Below the pieces are notes generated by a model. That model was not told where the DNA came from and did not search any database. It was given only the letters and a program-made list of their open reading frames with translations. A DNA stretch of 64,000 nucleotides from Schoenoplectus triqueter (Eukaryota; Streptophyta; Magnoliopsida; Poales; Cyperaceae): contig CAXKVV010000246.1 of NCBI GenBank assembly GCA_964058805.1, positions 149,944 through 213,943 on the forward strand, written 5' to 3'. The translations under genes and the position numbers were made by a program. The number at the start of each line of letters is the position of its first letter. Positions within the stretch are counted from its first letter, which is position 1. Of the stretch, positions 25,701 through 36,262 are shown piece after piece.

Positions 25701-28700
25701 TTCAACATCATCATTATTACTATCATTGATTTTTTATATTTGAGAACTTTGATATCTATGCTTTCGCATTGGATTTCATTTCTAGCCTACCCCAATTTAT
25801 TTGAGATTAAAGGCTTTGTTGTTGTTGTTGTATCTTATCATAATCTATTTAAAATATTTACCTCTGGCATAAACACACTTCCAGATGTATTCTGAGCTAT
25901 TCCTTCAATAAGGAGAGAAACTAATTTGTCGGATATCTGATATGACTTCTTTGAGTGATCCATTTTGTCTCCTCCAACATATGCCTCCACAACTGTCATC
26001 TAATTTTTTAACCAAGAATATAAGGTAAAATCATTTAATATTATATAGTCATAAGAAAATTAAAAACGAGAAAACCTCAATTTACCTGATTCAATGTTAA
26101 TGTACCAGTTTTGTCACTACAGATGGTTGTGGCAGAGCCCATAGTTTCACATGCTGAAAGCCTCCTCACCTGAAACGGAAATAATGTCGAATGACTATCT
26201 ATTTTAGGGTTTTGGTTCTCTTGTATGATATTTTGTGTGTTTGCATGTGCATTTTTATTCTTGTTGTTATCATTGTTGTAGTCTTTGGTTAAGAGCCAAC
26301 ATGCATGCACATGCAAGTCCATGCATGGAAGGAAGACATACCAGAGCCTTGTCAGCCATCATTTTTCTCATGGAATAAGCTAGGCTACATCAATAAAAGA
26401 ACATAGTAACATAAAAATATTAGAATATCACTGGCAGCGATAACTATATACAACGCTAATTATAAAAATATTTAATATTAAGAAGTGCTGAAATAATGAG
26501 AAATAAGTAGGCAAGTATACGTTAAGGTAACAGCAAGTGGTAGCCCTTCTGGCACAGCAACCACAACAATTGTTACCTGTTGATAAAAAAAGTAGTTCAA
26601 ATTAGAATATATGAGAAAGTAATGATAACAATTATGATTGAAACAGCATAAATCTATATTTTAAACATGTTAATCGAAATTCAATTATTTTTTTTTTTTT
26701 GAGAAGCAGACAAATAGCCTACTCAAAATTCAATTAATTATTTGAAACATGGCATCAATCATCATTCCTGAATAAAGACCTACTCATGTACAATTTCTTT
26801 TTTTTACGCTACCTGCTCATTCCTCAAGTTATTAAATACACAATTAAATGAATTAAATAGATGAAATGCACTCGGTGGATGGCGACTTCATTTTTACGAA
26901 CCCACCCACTAGCAGTCTTCATGATTTTCCCCATAGTGTGGAAAAGTTTTGAAAAATGAACTCCATCTGATAAAAAAATTTAAAATTTTATAATGCTCAC
27001 CGCGACTGTCAGAATTTTAACCACCCCATTTACAGCCTGCTTTGTACTTGTCTGTCCTTTTATATATTGGATGGTTCCATCAGCATTCTTTGTGTGCCCC
27101 AAGAAGTATCTACAAAGCAAAAGAAATAGAAAGTAGCAGAATAACCACGACAAAAAGAAGCAAATTTTCATTTTGCAAGATCATATGTGTTACCTTACAA
27201 TAAGAACCACTAAAACAGCCGCTGCAACAGAGAGCCCAACTGCACCAATAAAAGTGGCAACTCCATTTAAACGCACCTTGGTTCAAACAGTAACACAAGG
27301 ATATAATTACATACATACAAATAGGTCTATTTTTTTTTTCAAATTTTAGCTCACATGCACTTAATGAAATATTCACCAGGATATCATGTTTGATAATGAA
27401 AATTGATTATTTACACATGATAACCAACATAAAATATTATTCTCATATATTAAGCTGTGCTGCTGTTCTTTCCTGCCAAGATACTAATTAAGCCAAGAAT
27501 ATTATTCACTGAGTTAGGATGGATAGGATCTAAAAATAGTAAGCATTGTTCTAATTTAGTATCTGCTTCTGTAAATAACCTACGAATATTTTTGGGTTAT
27601 GTGCATATGTACTACATAAATGGTTTTACATGTGTGAAATATTTAAGGGAAAAATAAAACCTGAAGTGGGGTTTCTTCACCATTGTCTTCTGATATGCTC
27701 GCCATCAACAAACCCCACTCGGTGTTAACACCAACAGCTGTAACCTGATAAGTAGTGTTATAAAAAATAAACATGGAGAAACTATTAACTTAATGGCTAA
27801 ACTAACACATTTTTGTACCTTGTATATGATACATGTGTACTTTTTCCAAAACAAATAAATTTTAAACTCCAATGAAGAAAGTGTGCTTGGAACAATTCAT
27901 AAATTTACCAGCATGGCTAAACTAACACATTTTTGTACCTTGTATATGATACATGTGTACTTTTTCCAAAACAAATAAATTTTAAACTCCAATGAAGAAA
28001 GTGTGCTTGGAACAATTCATAAATTTACCAGCATGGTGCCATAACCGTCAGCGACTTTGCATCCAGACATCAAGAATGGCGATTTCTGATCCTTCCGCAC
28101 CTACGAAAAGAAAAGCAAAGAAAACATTGAGTCTCAAGCAGAATGTACTTGTCATATTGTACAGCTGGTAGGAAGTAGCATATAACTCACTAATTTACTC
28201 TCTCCTGTCATGCTAGACTCATCAATAGAGAGAGAATGACCACTTATCAATACTCCATCAGCTGGCACCTGGTCCAGTTTAAACTCTGTTAAAGGTATAT
28301 GAATAATATATAGGAAACTGACAATACTATTAATTAATAAATTTAATACCTGATCACCAATTTTTAATGGGACAACATCACCAACTACGAGGTCATATAT
28401 CGAGACTGTCATCCTTCTACCACCTCGGATTACCTAGCATTCATCGACAAAAAGCTGCTATAGCATGCAAATTCTAGAATCTAATCAAATGGAATGTAAA
28501 TATAAAAGAACCAATACCTCTAAGTGTATATTTTGCTTTTCCTCATTTAAATTTTGGAACTGAAGAGACTGTCTATAATCGCTGATAGCTAATGAAAAAT
28601 AAAAATAAAAAAGTAACCAAAAATGAAATTTGCTGGCCCCAATATAATTTGCCAAAAAAGAAAGTAACAGCTGTCAAAAAGATTATGGAAAAATAAAATA

Positions 28701-31700
28701 AGCACATACCAGTAACAACTACAACCAAGATAACAGCAAAAGCTATGCTTGCACCATCATACCAGCCCTCTTTTATCCCCTACATTCAACAACAAGAAAA
28801 ATGATACAAGGTTTGTGAAATGTACTTAAACTGTTAAAAGTTGAAAGGAACTGGGCATGCTCAAAAGCATAGATGTTGAATCATATTTTGTATCGTATCG
28901 TGTATCGTATATCCTATCGTATTATTAAGATACACTAAACTTGAGTTAAAACAACTAATTAGACATATATTGTATTTTTTTTCTATTTGAGAATCATTAT
29001 AATATAACATTTTATCACATTTATGCAGAACACTAGCACAACATGCATGCTGTGATATGAACACTACTCTTATTATAGTTCTATGACAATCCAAATAACA
29101 TAAATACTAACAAAAAATATATTTTCTTCCAATCAACCATATATAAATGCAATATATATTTTTAGAATGAAATACCAAATAGGAATTTAATATACATATT
29201 TATTTAATACATTAGAAAAAAAATAATTTTATATTTTTATTCAATATTTTTAGAGTATCACTTATTTTCAGGTCAGGATTTGTTAGCGATTCACTAAGGA
29301 TTCGTGCAAATCCCCTCTCCATAGACAAAAAGTGCAGATTCGTATCTATTGGTTTCGGAATTGTATCGTATCGTAAAATTCATATCTACTGACCTCTGAA
29401 TCGCATCGTATCGTAAGATTCGTATCTTGAATCGTAAGATACTAACTTCTATGCTCAAAAGAAATAACAGAAAAACAGAAAGAATGCCTATATCTGATTA
29501 AAAAGATGAGATACCTCAGTTTTGATGCCTAACACAAGAGAAATCACAGCAGCCACCATTAAGATAACAAGTGTCAGGTCTTGGCATGCTTCCCATAGGA
29601 AAACCTTTAAAAATAAGATTAAAAGATTGCCTAAAACAAAGGAAAATGATTAAGAGTATAATCATTTATATAAGAGAAAAGAACTTACCAAAAAACTTCT
29701 TCCCTTTTTACGGGGGTAAGTATTTGAACCAAATGCAGCTCTCCTTTCTGACAAATCTGACTCATCTCCACTAATCCCCTTCTCAATGTCTGTTTTTAGC
29801 ATAGTTTCTAGCCCTTTAATCTATACAGAAAAATAAAGTAAATTAAGAAGAGCTAAAGAAAATTCGAGCAGGAAATAATAATAAGAGGCTAAAAGAAGGG
29901 GGAGTAAGCACTTACCCCACCATATTCCTCAATAGCAGAAAAGTTGTGCTCTCTGGTCATTAAGGTGAGATGCTCTTCTCCAATTCCAAAGCCATTTTCA
30001 CCCCCGTATCCCTCTAAATAAAATTGATAAATGATATATATCTTTAGTTAATTGCCAGTAAAAAAAAGAAAATAATATGTCACAAAAAGAACAAACAAGA
30101 AATTAAACGGGCTTGTACCAGGCAAAGGCCTTGGTCTGACATGTCTTTTTCCAGCTTCTTGAAAACGAAAAGCAGCCTGATCAAATCAACAGACAACATT
30201 AAGAATATTCAGAAACTTTCAAGAAAGGTGAGCTATGCTATATGGTTTAGGAGAAAACTATACCCTGACAACATGAATATTGGCACGAATCTTCCTTCTG
30301 AGCTCTTCTTTTTGTTCTTCCTTTTTCAAGTCTAGAGTATATCTGAACCGACGTGATGCATTTAGTACTATTGCCATTCTCTACATCAGGAAAAATATTA
30401 TAGAATGTGAAAAAACTATTTGGCGTTTGCCAAGTAGTAAGCAAGTGCATCAATCTTGCAACATTTTACATAATCATGAACCACTGTCAACATGAAGAAC
30501 AACCGAATAACCAATTGCTAAAGATAAGTACAAAGTTTTAACTTGCTCTTGTTCTGTAACTTTTCTTACTTCTTAGTATTTTCATTGTTTGTTTCAGGTG
30601 CATGATTATATTTAGCCTTTACAACACAGTAACAAATCCAGTGTATAACATTAGCTCAACTGCCAATAGCAGTGGAACTGGTGCAAACAAAGTGATACCA
30701 CCTTAAGCTAACAACATAATGACGGAGTGCAGTAATCCGTCAGCCAATGTTTTATTACCATGGTCCAACTGGTACTTCCAATTTTATGGGACCAATGAGA
30801 GGAATTCAAACAAAAGATAAGGAGGTACTAAATCCTAATTGATCATTTTATTTTGTCAAGATTATATGTGGCCTTTACATCAGGGTAAAATTAAAGGCTT
30901 TGTTGTTGTGTTTACATCAGGGTACAAAATCAAGTAAAACATTCTCCTCTTTGGATTTCCCTCTTTATGGACCAATGAGAGGGAATTCATATCAAAGTTT
31001 AGGAATACATTAAGCCTAGTTGAACCACCTTTTTTTCATAAATTATTGGCCTAAATGACATACATGCCCCCAGAAGTACAGAAATAATGCTACAGTACAC
31101 ATCTCACTGAACAGTCCAATTGCAACCTTTATCAATGTTGTATTCATGCATTGATAATATTCTCTCAATTAGACTGAAAAAGCAAGCATCCAGAAAGTGG
31201 CTCCAAATCTGCTGTTATTCTTGGAGAAGAATAGGGTCCCATTATCAATTCCAAAAAAATAGAAAAAAAATCCTAAAAATGAAAAAAGTTTATAGATATG
31301 TTATTTTACTTATAGATTGATAGCCTGTTAAATTTCATATAATTTGATTAATGTTTGATAGTCCATCAAAGATAATCAAATTTAACAGTTTTTCATTAAT
31401 ATTTGTAACGGTTCCAAATTAACGGTCTTTGATGAACTATCAAACGTTAATGAAATTATATGAAATTTGACAGTCTATAAATAAAATAATATATCTATAA
31501 ACTTTTTCCTATTTTTAGGATTTTTTTTTTCTATTTTTCTATTTTTCTCCAAGAATAACAGCAGATTTGGAGTCCCAGAAAGTAAGTATTGCTTGTGCTT
31601 AAAGGTATACTACAAGTAAATATCCTTTCGATACTGGGTAAAACAGTAAAAGTCCTTTCTAGGGCCTCTTTAATTAACCGTAGCAGTGGTTGATTCGCGA

Positions 31701-32474
31701 TTCTTTTCAAAATTGTAGCAATAAAAACAAAGAGGAAATTGATTCCAGCGAAAACATAAGTAGCCTTAATGCCAAGTTAGACAATATAGATGCAACAAAC
31801 ATCTCATCAACCAAGTATATCCAGAGACAACTGGGACTGAAGCAACCAGTGAACCTGTTTCAACTAAATGTTTGGTAGGATTTTGAGTCTTTGACAAATA
31901 GAATATTAATTCTTCATTCTGAGTGAAAACGAGAGACCGGAATTCAAGAAAACAATAGTCTATAGTGTAGTCCATAAAAACCAGTTAATTGCGCACTGAG
32001 ATGGCAAAGAACTGAGCATAGAAGTAATAGTTATAATCGAGGGGCTTCTTCCATATCAAGAAATTTATTCAACTAAACAGTGTAGTCCATAAAATGAAAA
32101 AAAAATAAGAATTTTGCTTAATTATCATTTTTTTCCTTGTGCAAATTCGAAGTAGGAAGATACTAATAAGGGAACGGATACCCGCAGCTATAGAAAGTTG
32201 AAAATAATAATAATAATAATAAGAGGAGTCATTAACATCAGTGAGCTACTCTGACTGAATTCATAAGAAACAAAATAATTGATCGAGTTGCTCATAGTTT
32301 AGAAGCAATAAAAAAAATAGAAAGCGCTGAGAATACCAAAAGATAAAAAATAGAACTTACTCGCCAGCGTTTCAAGTGGTCTATGGGAGCTCCTTTGGGA
32401 GGAATCTCAAAGACACTCCCAGAAGATCTCCGACGATCGCCGGATCCCTCGCCGTAGGAGCGGTGGCGCTCCAT
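20421..32474 (-). CDS. ACA9-like: Autoinhibited (calmodulin-regulated) P-type Ca2+-ATPase, ACA8/9/10 group, ACA9-like (33 exons, 1058 aa)
   Basis: This type IIB pump uses ATP to export Ca2+ from the cytosol. ACA8/9/10 act at the plasma membrane, and Arabidopsis ACA9 is needed for pollen tube growth. I joined 33 exons by GT-AG sites and frame, 3177 nt with no internal stop. In order they hold an N-terminal calmodulin-binding/autoinhibitory region, M1-M2, the actuator TGES (299-302), M4 PEGLP (429-433), the phosphorylation site DKTGT (D472), KGAA of the nucleotide-binding domain (592-595), TGDGTNDAP (776-784), and M6 with N872 and D876. ACA9 affinity rests on [10 protein letters not shown], the PKEDE...WTIPENEL segment and the ending [11 protein letters not shown]. 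The length matches the family (about 1070-1090). The start is the first ATG of the RHRSYGEG...KRWR exon. Introns are rich in small insertions, but no exon is broken, so the gene is probably functional. Confidence 0.96.
21890..22130. repeat. MITE fragment in an ACA-like intron
   Basis: In intron 28 (21528-22169), phrases such as ATCAAATGATACTTGAATTG, CAATCAATCAATAAGTTTAAG and the end TCAATGGATTCTCGCCC match the AT-rich MITE family. A clear left terminus is missing. Confidence 0.5.
23873..23907 (+). mobile_element. 35-bp SINE tail with target-site duplication (ACA-like intron 22)
   Basis: The insert is essentially ATTAAAGGCTTTGTTGTTGT plus more GTT units. It is flanked by an 18-bp perfect direct repeat, ATACTACACAATGATACA, at 23855-23872 and 23908-23925. 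The tail resembles the 3' end of plant Au/TS-type SINEs. It reads antisense to the gene. Confidence 0.75.
24820..24930 (+). mobile_element. 5'-truncated SINE (ACA-like intron 20)
   Basis: The stretch CATTTCTAGCCTTCCCCAAT, TTATTTGGGATTAAAGGC and a (TTG)n tail matches the 3' half of plant Au/TS-type SINEs. It is shared with 25770-25830. I could not find a target-site duplication. Confidence 0.6.
25113..25360. repeat. ~123-bp tandem duplication that copies the end and donor of ACA-like exon 19
   Basis: The block starting CCTCTAGAATAAGATGGTGA is repeated with an offset of about 123 bp, with several mismatches and a small length change. The downstream copy (25216-25240 on the plus strand) reproduces the last ~25 bp of exon 19 and its GTAAAG donor inside intron 19 (25064-25339). 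The functional exon end is 25340. Confidence 0.85.
25594..25830 (+). mobile_element. 237-bp retroposed insertion with CAA/GTT termini and 17-bp duplication (ACA-like intron 18)
   Basis: A perfect 17-bp repeat, TATCTTATCATAATCTA, lies at 25577-25593 and 25831-25847. The insert starts with (CAA)n, passes through an ATT/ATC-rich stretch, and ends with a SINE 3' segment (CCCCAATTTATTTGAGATTA, AAGGC, (TTG)n). The apparent open frame at 25620-25895 is this simple-sequence insert. Confidence 0.8.
26086..27276 (-). other. ACA-like gene, exons 13-17: M3, M4 and phosphorylation site (residues 357-481)
   Basis: Exons are 27194-27276, 27001-27109, 26521-26576, 26342-26384 and 26086-26169. M3 is in exon 13. 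M4, with PEGLP and the Ca2+-coordinating E430, is in exon 15. Exon 17 holds [13 protein letters not shown], whose D472 is the phosphorylated aspartate. Confidence 0.94.
27661..28433 (-). other. ACA-like gene, exons 9-12: actuator domain (residues 251-356)
   Basis: Exons are 28350-28433, 28191-28268, 28029-28100 and 27661-27744. Exon 10 carries DESSMTGES, the dephosphorylation loop. Exon 11 carries [14 protein letters not shown]. Exon 12 carries [16 protein letters not shown]. Intron 11 contains the 120-bp tandem duplication that copies the end of exon 11. Confidence 0.92.
27793..28036. repeat. Perfect 120-bp tandem duplication at the ACA-like exon 11 donor
   Basis: Positions 27793-27916 are identical to 27913-28036. 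The copy reproduces the last bases of exon 11 (CATGCTG) and its GTAAATTT donor inside intron 11 (27745-28028). Complete identity suggests a recent event, or an assembly artefact. Confidence 0.92.
28518..30013 (-). other. ACA-like gene, exons 4-8: link to the pump core, M1 and M2 (residues 97-250)
   Basis: Exons are 29916-30013, 29689-29820, 29515-29604, 28710-28779 and 28518-28588. Exon 5 encodes the [15 protein letters not shown] cytosolic approach. Exon 6 is M1 ([18 protein letters not shown]), exon 7 is M2 ([17 protein letters not shown]), and exon 8 gives [16 protein letters not shown], conserved in the group. Intron 6 (28780-29514) carries a 583-bp MITE. Confidence 0.92.
28868..29450. 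mobile_element. Mutator-like MITE in ACA-like intron 6
   Basis: The ends are rich in GTATCGTATCG / CGATACGATACG inverted motifs. The 11-bp ATGCTCAAAAG flanks it at 28857-28867 and 29451-29461, fitting a 9-11-bp duplication. No coding frame of note; 28861-29094 (-) is incidental. Confidence 0.75.
30888..30910 (+). mobile_element. 23-bp SINE tail with target-site duplication (ACA-like intron 1)
   Basis: The insert AAATTAAAGGCTTTGTTGTT plus GTG is flanked by a 14-bp perfect repeat, TTTACATCAGGGTA, at 30874-30887 and 30911-30924. It shares its core with the three other SINE tails in this gene. Confidence 0.65.
31199..31574. mobile_element. Mutator-like foldback MITE in ACA-like intron 1 (family A)
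   Basis: Terminal repeats GGCTCCAAATCTGCTGTTAT and, inverted, GACTCCAAATCTGCTGTTAT extend inward for about 150 bp. A perfect 9-bp duplication, CCAGAAAGT, lies at 31190-31198 and 31575-31583. A sister copy lies upstream of the gene at 32779-33181. Confidence 0.85.
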
Positions 32475-32768
32475 TTTCCCTTCTCACAGGAGAGATGACA
32501 CCTCGCTGTCGCCTAGATCGAGTATACGCTGTTCAAAAGTTGAAAGAGAAACTACACAAAACGGGAGCAGAGCAAAAGCCGAAGCGAGAGAAATGTGACT
32601 TGTGAGCGTTCTAATGGAGTGTACTTTTCAAGCCCATGATAACGTTTGGAAAGAAATTTAATAACTTATTTATGGTATCTTATCTTTTGAACAAACTGAA
32701 TTTTTGCAATAAACGATTTGGAATATTTGATATCTAATTTATTAATTTGGGAATAATTTCCTTGTTCT
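32475..32768. promoter_or_regulatory. 5' leader and proximal promoter of the ACA-like gene
   Basis: About 300 bp separate the ACA-like start codon from the upstream MITE. The first ~130 bp are GC-richer and look like leader sequence. I see no convincing TATA box. Confidence 0.4.
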
Positions 32769-32778
32769 CTCTATATAC

Positions 32779-33181
32779 GGCTTCAAATCTACTGTTATTC
32801 TGAGAGAAAAAATAGAGTTCTGTTATTTATTTTGAAAAAATAAAAAAAAATCTGAAAAATAGAAAAAATTTATAGATATATTCTTTTATTTGTAGATTGA
32901 TAGTCCGTTAAATTTCATGTAATTTCATTAATTTTTAATACTTCATCAAATATTATCAAATTTAATGGTCTTTCACTAATATTTGTAACGGTTTCAAATT
33001 AACAGTTTTTGATAGAACTATCAAACGTTAATGAAATTATATAAAATTTGAATAGTTATCAATCTATAAATAAAATAACATATTTATAAAAAAATTCTAT
33101 TTTTCAAAAAAAAAAATCTATTTTCTTGAAATAAATAACAGAATTCTATTCTTCTCGGAAAATTACAGCAGTTTTGAAGCC
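32779..33181. mobile_element. Foldback MITE just upstream of the ACA-like gene (family A)
   Basis: Ends GGCTTCAAATCTACTGTTAT and, inverted, GGCTTCAAAACTGCTGTAAT match the intron 1 copy. Flanks CTCTATATAC (32769-32778) and CTCTATGTAC (33182-33191) are a target duplication with one mismatch. Inner arms pair over about 150 bp. Confidence 0.8.
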
Positions 33182-33191
33182 CTCTATGTAC

Positions 33192-33825
33192 TCTGTACTC
33201 TATAGCCTATGGTGTGGTGTATACAACTTCCCGCCTTCTCTTCGCTATTTACCTTTATCCCTCTCTATGTTGATGCCTGATCAAGGTGAGCTCTCTGCAC
33301 CGGCTATTTCTACGCTAGTGCACACTAAAACAAACTTACTGTGCATTGCCACGTGTGAAGTAAATTTAAACTTCTTTTCTTCCCAATTTCATTGTTCACT
33401 GACTTTTATTTTGATATTTTAATTTAAAAATTTTCATATTGAGAACTAAAAAATGGAGGTGATAAGTATATTGTTGCCACGTAAACAGGGGAGCAGGATG
33501 TAATGATGATATCCTTAGCTTTGGTGCGAAGCTGAGCTGATGAGATGTCCTGAATTAGGGATTTTCCAAATAAAAAACAAATACAAACAAAAGAAGGGAT
33601 TCAAAATGTCGAAATCAAATAGGCTATGGTGAGTAGCTGGACTGCTTTTTTCAATAAAGAAAAAATAAAAATAAAAAGAGGAAGTAGCTGGATGAATTGC
33701 ATGCCAGACACCTAACACCTTGGAGTTTTCTCTCCGACTAAAAATAATCGGAGAAGAACTTTCGGAAGATCAACGGGGATGGTTATCGATTGAGTTATAA
33801 TCGGTTATTTAAATGTCAATTTATT
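33192..33825. other. Intergenic, no gene seen
   Basis: Short open frames at 33174-33422 (+) and 33515-33718 (-) have no recognisable domain. Nothing else is supportable. Confidence 0.45.
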
Positions 33826-34310
33826 ATGACTAGCTATATACCCGCGCGTTGCAACAGAATTTTTATTTAAACATAAAAATATTATAAGATTAAAAAAATT
33901 CATATTTATCTAATATTAAATTATAAATTCACCAAATTATAGAGAAAACATATAATAAAGACTATATTTAATCTTGGATTAGAATTTTGCACAATATGAG
34001 TTAATGATTCATGATTTTTATGGCAAGAAAAGTAAATTATTCTAACATATATTATCACCATTAATTCCTTACCAAATATGCACAAAGTTGCTAAATAAAA
34101 AACAAAAATTATGGAAATAATAGTATATAAGGGAAAGAAATGGAGAGAAAGAGGGGATCAATGGACGCGATCACATACGTTCGATCAACCAACAATAAAT
34201 ATTATCCGTCTAATTGAGGGATAAAATGGGTATAATAAAAATTTACAATGACAAAAAATGGACCCTCCAATTCTTAGATGCTTTATATAATAGTATAGAT
34301 TTTATGGGAT
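33826..34310. repeat. Dispersed repeat beginning CTATATACCCGCGCGTTGCA
   Basis: The opening ACCCGCGCGTTGCAAC and the closing TATATAATAGTATAGATT are typical of a widespread plant repeat class that I cannot classify further. A partial relative starts near 57040 (GTCCATGTGTTGCAACGGG). Confidence 0.45.
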
Positions 34311-34379
34311 CTACGAATAGATAAACACTCAACAAAATTTTGAGATCAGTTGTGAGTTCTTATTTATTCAAATTTTCCT

Positions 34380-34745
34380 CCAAAAATATTAATAATTAAA
34401 ATGGTCTTCATAAAATATCTGATTGCAAGATAAATTTATAAACCAATTAACTAAGTTAATAAAATTAATTTTATGAAAATGCATATTAATAAATTGAATA
34501 AGATTGGATTTATTTATATGATTAATTTTACGTCATTACATATTTCATCAAATATCATCAAAATTATATAATGATTTTATTATTTTCAATTTAGTGATGT
34601 TTGATGAAATATTAAATAATACTCAAAACTGCATCAAATTTAAAATATAATTAATCCATAAGTTTAAGAATATATTTTTAGAGTTTTTATTTTTAAATTT
34701 TATATTAAATTCATTGTCGAAATTATCAAACTAAATAGATGTCTA
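34380..34745. repeat. AT-rich MITE-family fragment
   Basis: Contains ATTTCATCAAATATCATCAAA and its inverse TTTGATGAAATATTAAATAA, plus AAATTCATTGTCGAAATTAT, as in related elements of the window. Ends are not clear. Confidence 0.45.
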
Positions 34746-35039
34746 GAAATTCCGTCCTATATTCAAATTGTTGTAGACTCGTTTTTTTCCCCCGACTACT
34801 TGGTCTGATTTGGAGCTTCTTAAATGTTACGTGTTATTTAACAGTGCTAATTGATTCGGACATTTTTATTCTTAATTTGTATGTAGCGACATTGTCATTG
34901 AATTCATTTTTCTTTAGTGATGTAATTATGAAACTAAAGAAAATATAAAAAAAGGCGTATGGTTATGAACTTGTATTTCTCTAATAATATGTGCAAATAT
35001 TAATGGAATTGATTGATTTTTATTGAGTCATAATGATTT

Positions 35040-35400
35040 TTTGAGTTAGACTATTGTAAAAATATTTGCATTTCGATCAATATGAAAACGCATAAAAAAA
35101 TATTTTAAGCCTTTAAATTTTTTATTTATGATTCTCATTAAATTCTTCATATGAAAATCTCATGGGATATAAAATTTTGAGGCGTTTCGAATTTTCTAAG
35201 TCACCATTTTAAATTTTTAAAGAAATAACTCTAAAAATATTACAAAATATTCAATAATTGTGCTGATTTTTCAAATTTTTAAAATAATGACTTAAACAAT
35301 TTGAAACATCTTGTATCCCACAAAATTTTCATACAAACAATTTTATGAGAACTATAAATTAAAATTTTAAATTCTCTAAAATATATTTTTAATGCAATAT
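35040..35400. repeat. Foldback repeat
   Basis: TTAAATTTTTTATTTATGAT, TCTCATTAAATTCTTCATATG and ATGGGATATAAAATTTTGAG near 35110-35180 are inverted at 35300-35385. Related phrases occur at 18010-18200. No duplication of the target was identified. Confidence 0.5.
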
Positions 35401-35449
35401 CGGCCGAAATACAAACAATAGTGAACTCACTTTCTTTAGTGCAAATTCG

Positions 35450-35550
35450 TATTTCCAAATCACCAGGTCAGTAGTTCCAAATGAGGTCAGTATTTCCAAA
35501 TCACTTTCTACATTCATACACCAGGTCAGTAGTTCCAAATCACCTCGAGT
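35450..35550. repeat. Short tandem motif GGTCAGTAKTTCCAAAT
   Basis: The motif occurs three times, at about 35464, 35485 and 35523, the outer two preceded by ACACCA or TCACCA. Function unknown. Confidence 0.5.
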
Positions 35551-36262
35551 CCTCGACACGTGAGATAAGGAAAAAAAAAACAATATGGACCGTTTAATAA
35601 CGAAACTTAATTACCTCAAAAAACAATAAAATTGAATTTTTTTTGAAAAGAATTAAAATTAAAAAAATTGATAGATATATTCTCAAACTTAAAGATTAAT
35701 AGTGTTGTAAAATTTATACAATTTAAATGTCCACTAAAGACGATCAAAATTTTATATAACTTATCATGATTAATTTAACAAGTCTGCGATAAATCATCAA
35801 AATATGTTTAAATTGCATGAAATTTAAAGATGATCAATCTATATGATCGGCAATATGTATATCTTAATTTCTTTTCGAATATATCTAATATTTTATTGTT
35901 AAAATTGTCAAAATAACATTGTTAAATGATTCCTCCCCATTTTAGTATATATTGTTGTTATCCTGTTGGACTATAAACTTGATAAGGTGGTAATACCTTT
36001 AAAAATGAAATAAACAGCGCGCATAGATGGCACTTCTTCAAAAAACTTCAAAATGAAAATAAGCAGCACGCATAAATGACATCACAGCGTATTATACCCA
36101 CTTGTAATTGAAGATAAAAAAAAATAGAAAATAGAGGGACCGAAGAGTCAATATGACATCCGTGGGTCTTCGTGAGAGAGAATAGTCGATGGAGCGGGAA
36201 ACACTAAACAGTAAACAAGAGATATCTCATGCGGTCATGCTTCACACTTTACAGGGAACATA

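Larger units (their letters stand above)
22790..25999 (-). other. ACA-like gene, exons 18-25: nucleotide-binding and hinge regions (residues 482-788)
   Basis: Exons are 25862-25999, 25340-25405, 24965-25063, 24304-24414, 24031-24198, 23563-23622, 23321-23482 and 22790-22906. Landmarks are [14 protein letters not shown] (exon 20), [10 protein letters not shown] (exon 21), LRCVAFAYR (exon 22), VRMVTGDN (exon 24) and [14 protein letters not shown] (exon 25). The exon 21 donor (AAG|GTCAAG) and the exon 25 donor (GAG|GTTGAA) are weak, but the frame and family fit are exact. Confidence 0.92.
30119..32474 (-). other. ACA-like gene, exons 1-3: N-terminal regulatory region (residues 1-96)
   Basis: Exons are 32361-32474, 30264-30380 and 30119-30176. 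Residues 30-55 run PIDHLKRWR then [17 protein letters not shown], the amphipathic basic stretch that binds calmodulin and autoinhibits in this family. W37 and F50 have the same 13-residue spacing as the two calmodulin anchor residues described for ACA8 (W47, F60). Intron 1 (30381-32360) is the longest and hosts a MITE and a SINE tail. Confidence 0.9.

Noticed and set aside
25620..25895. Open frame of 91 codons in the plus strand
   Set aside because: It is the simple-repeat part of a retroposed insert in an intron of the ACA-like gene.
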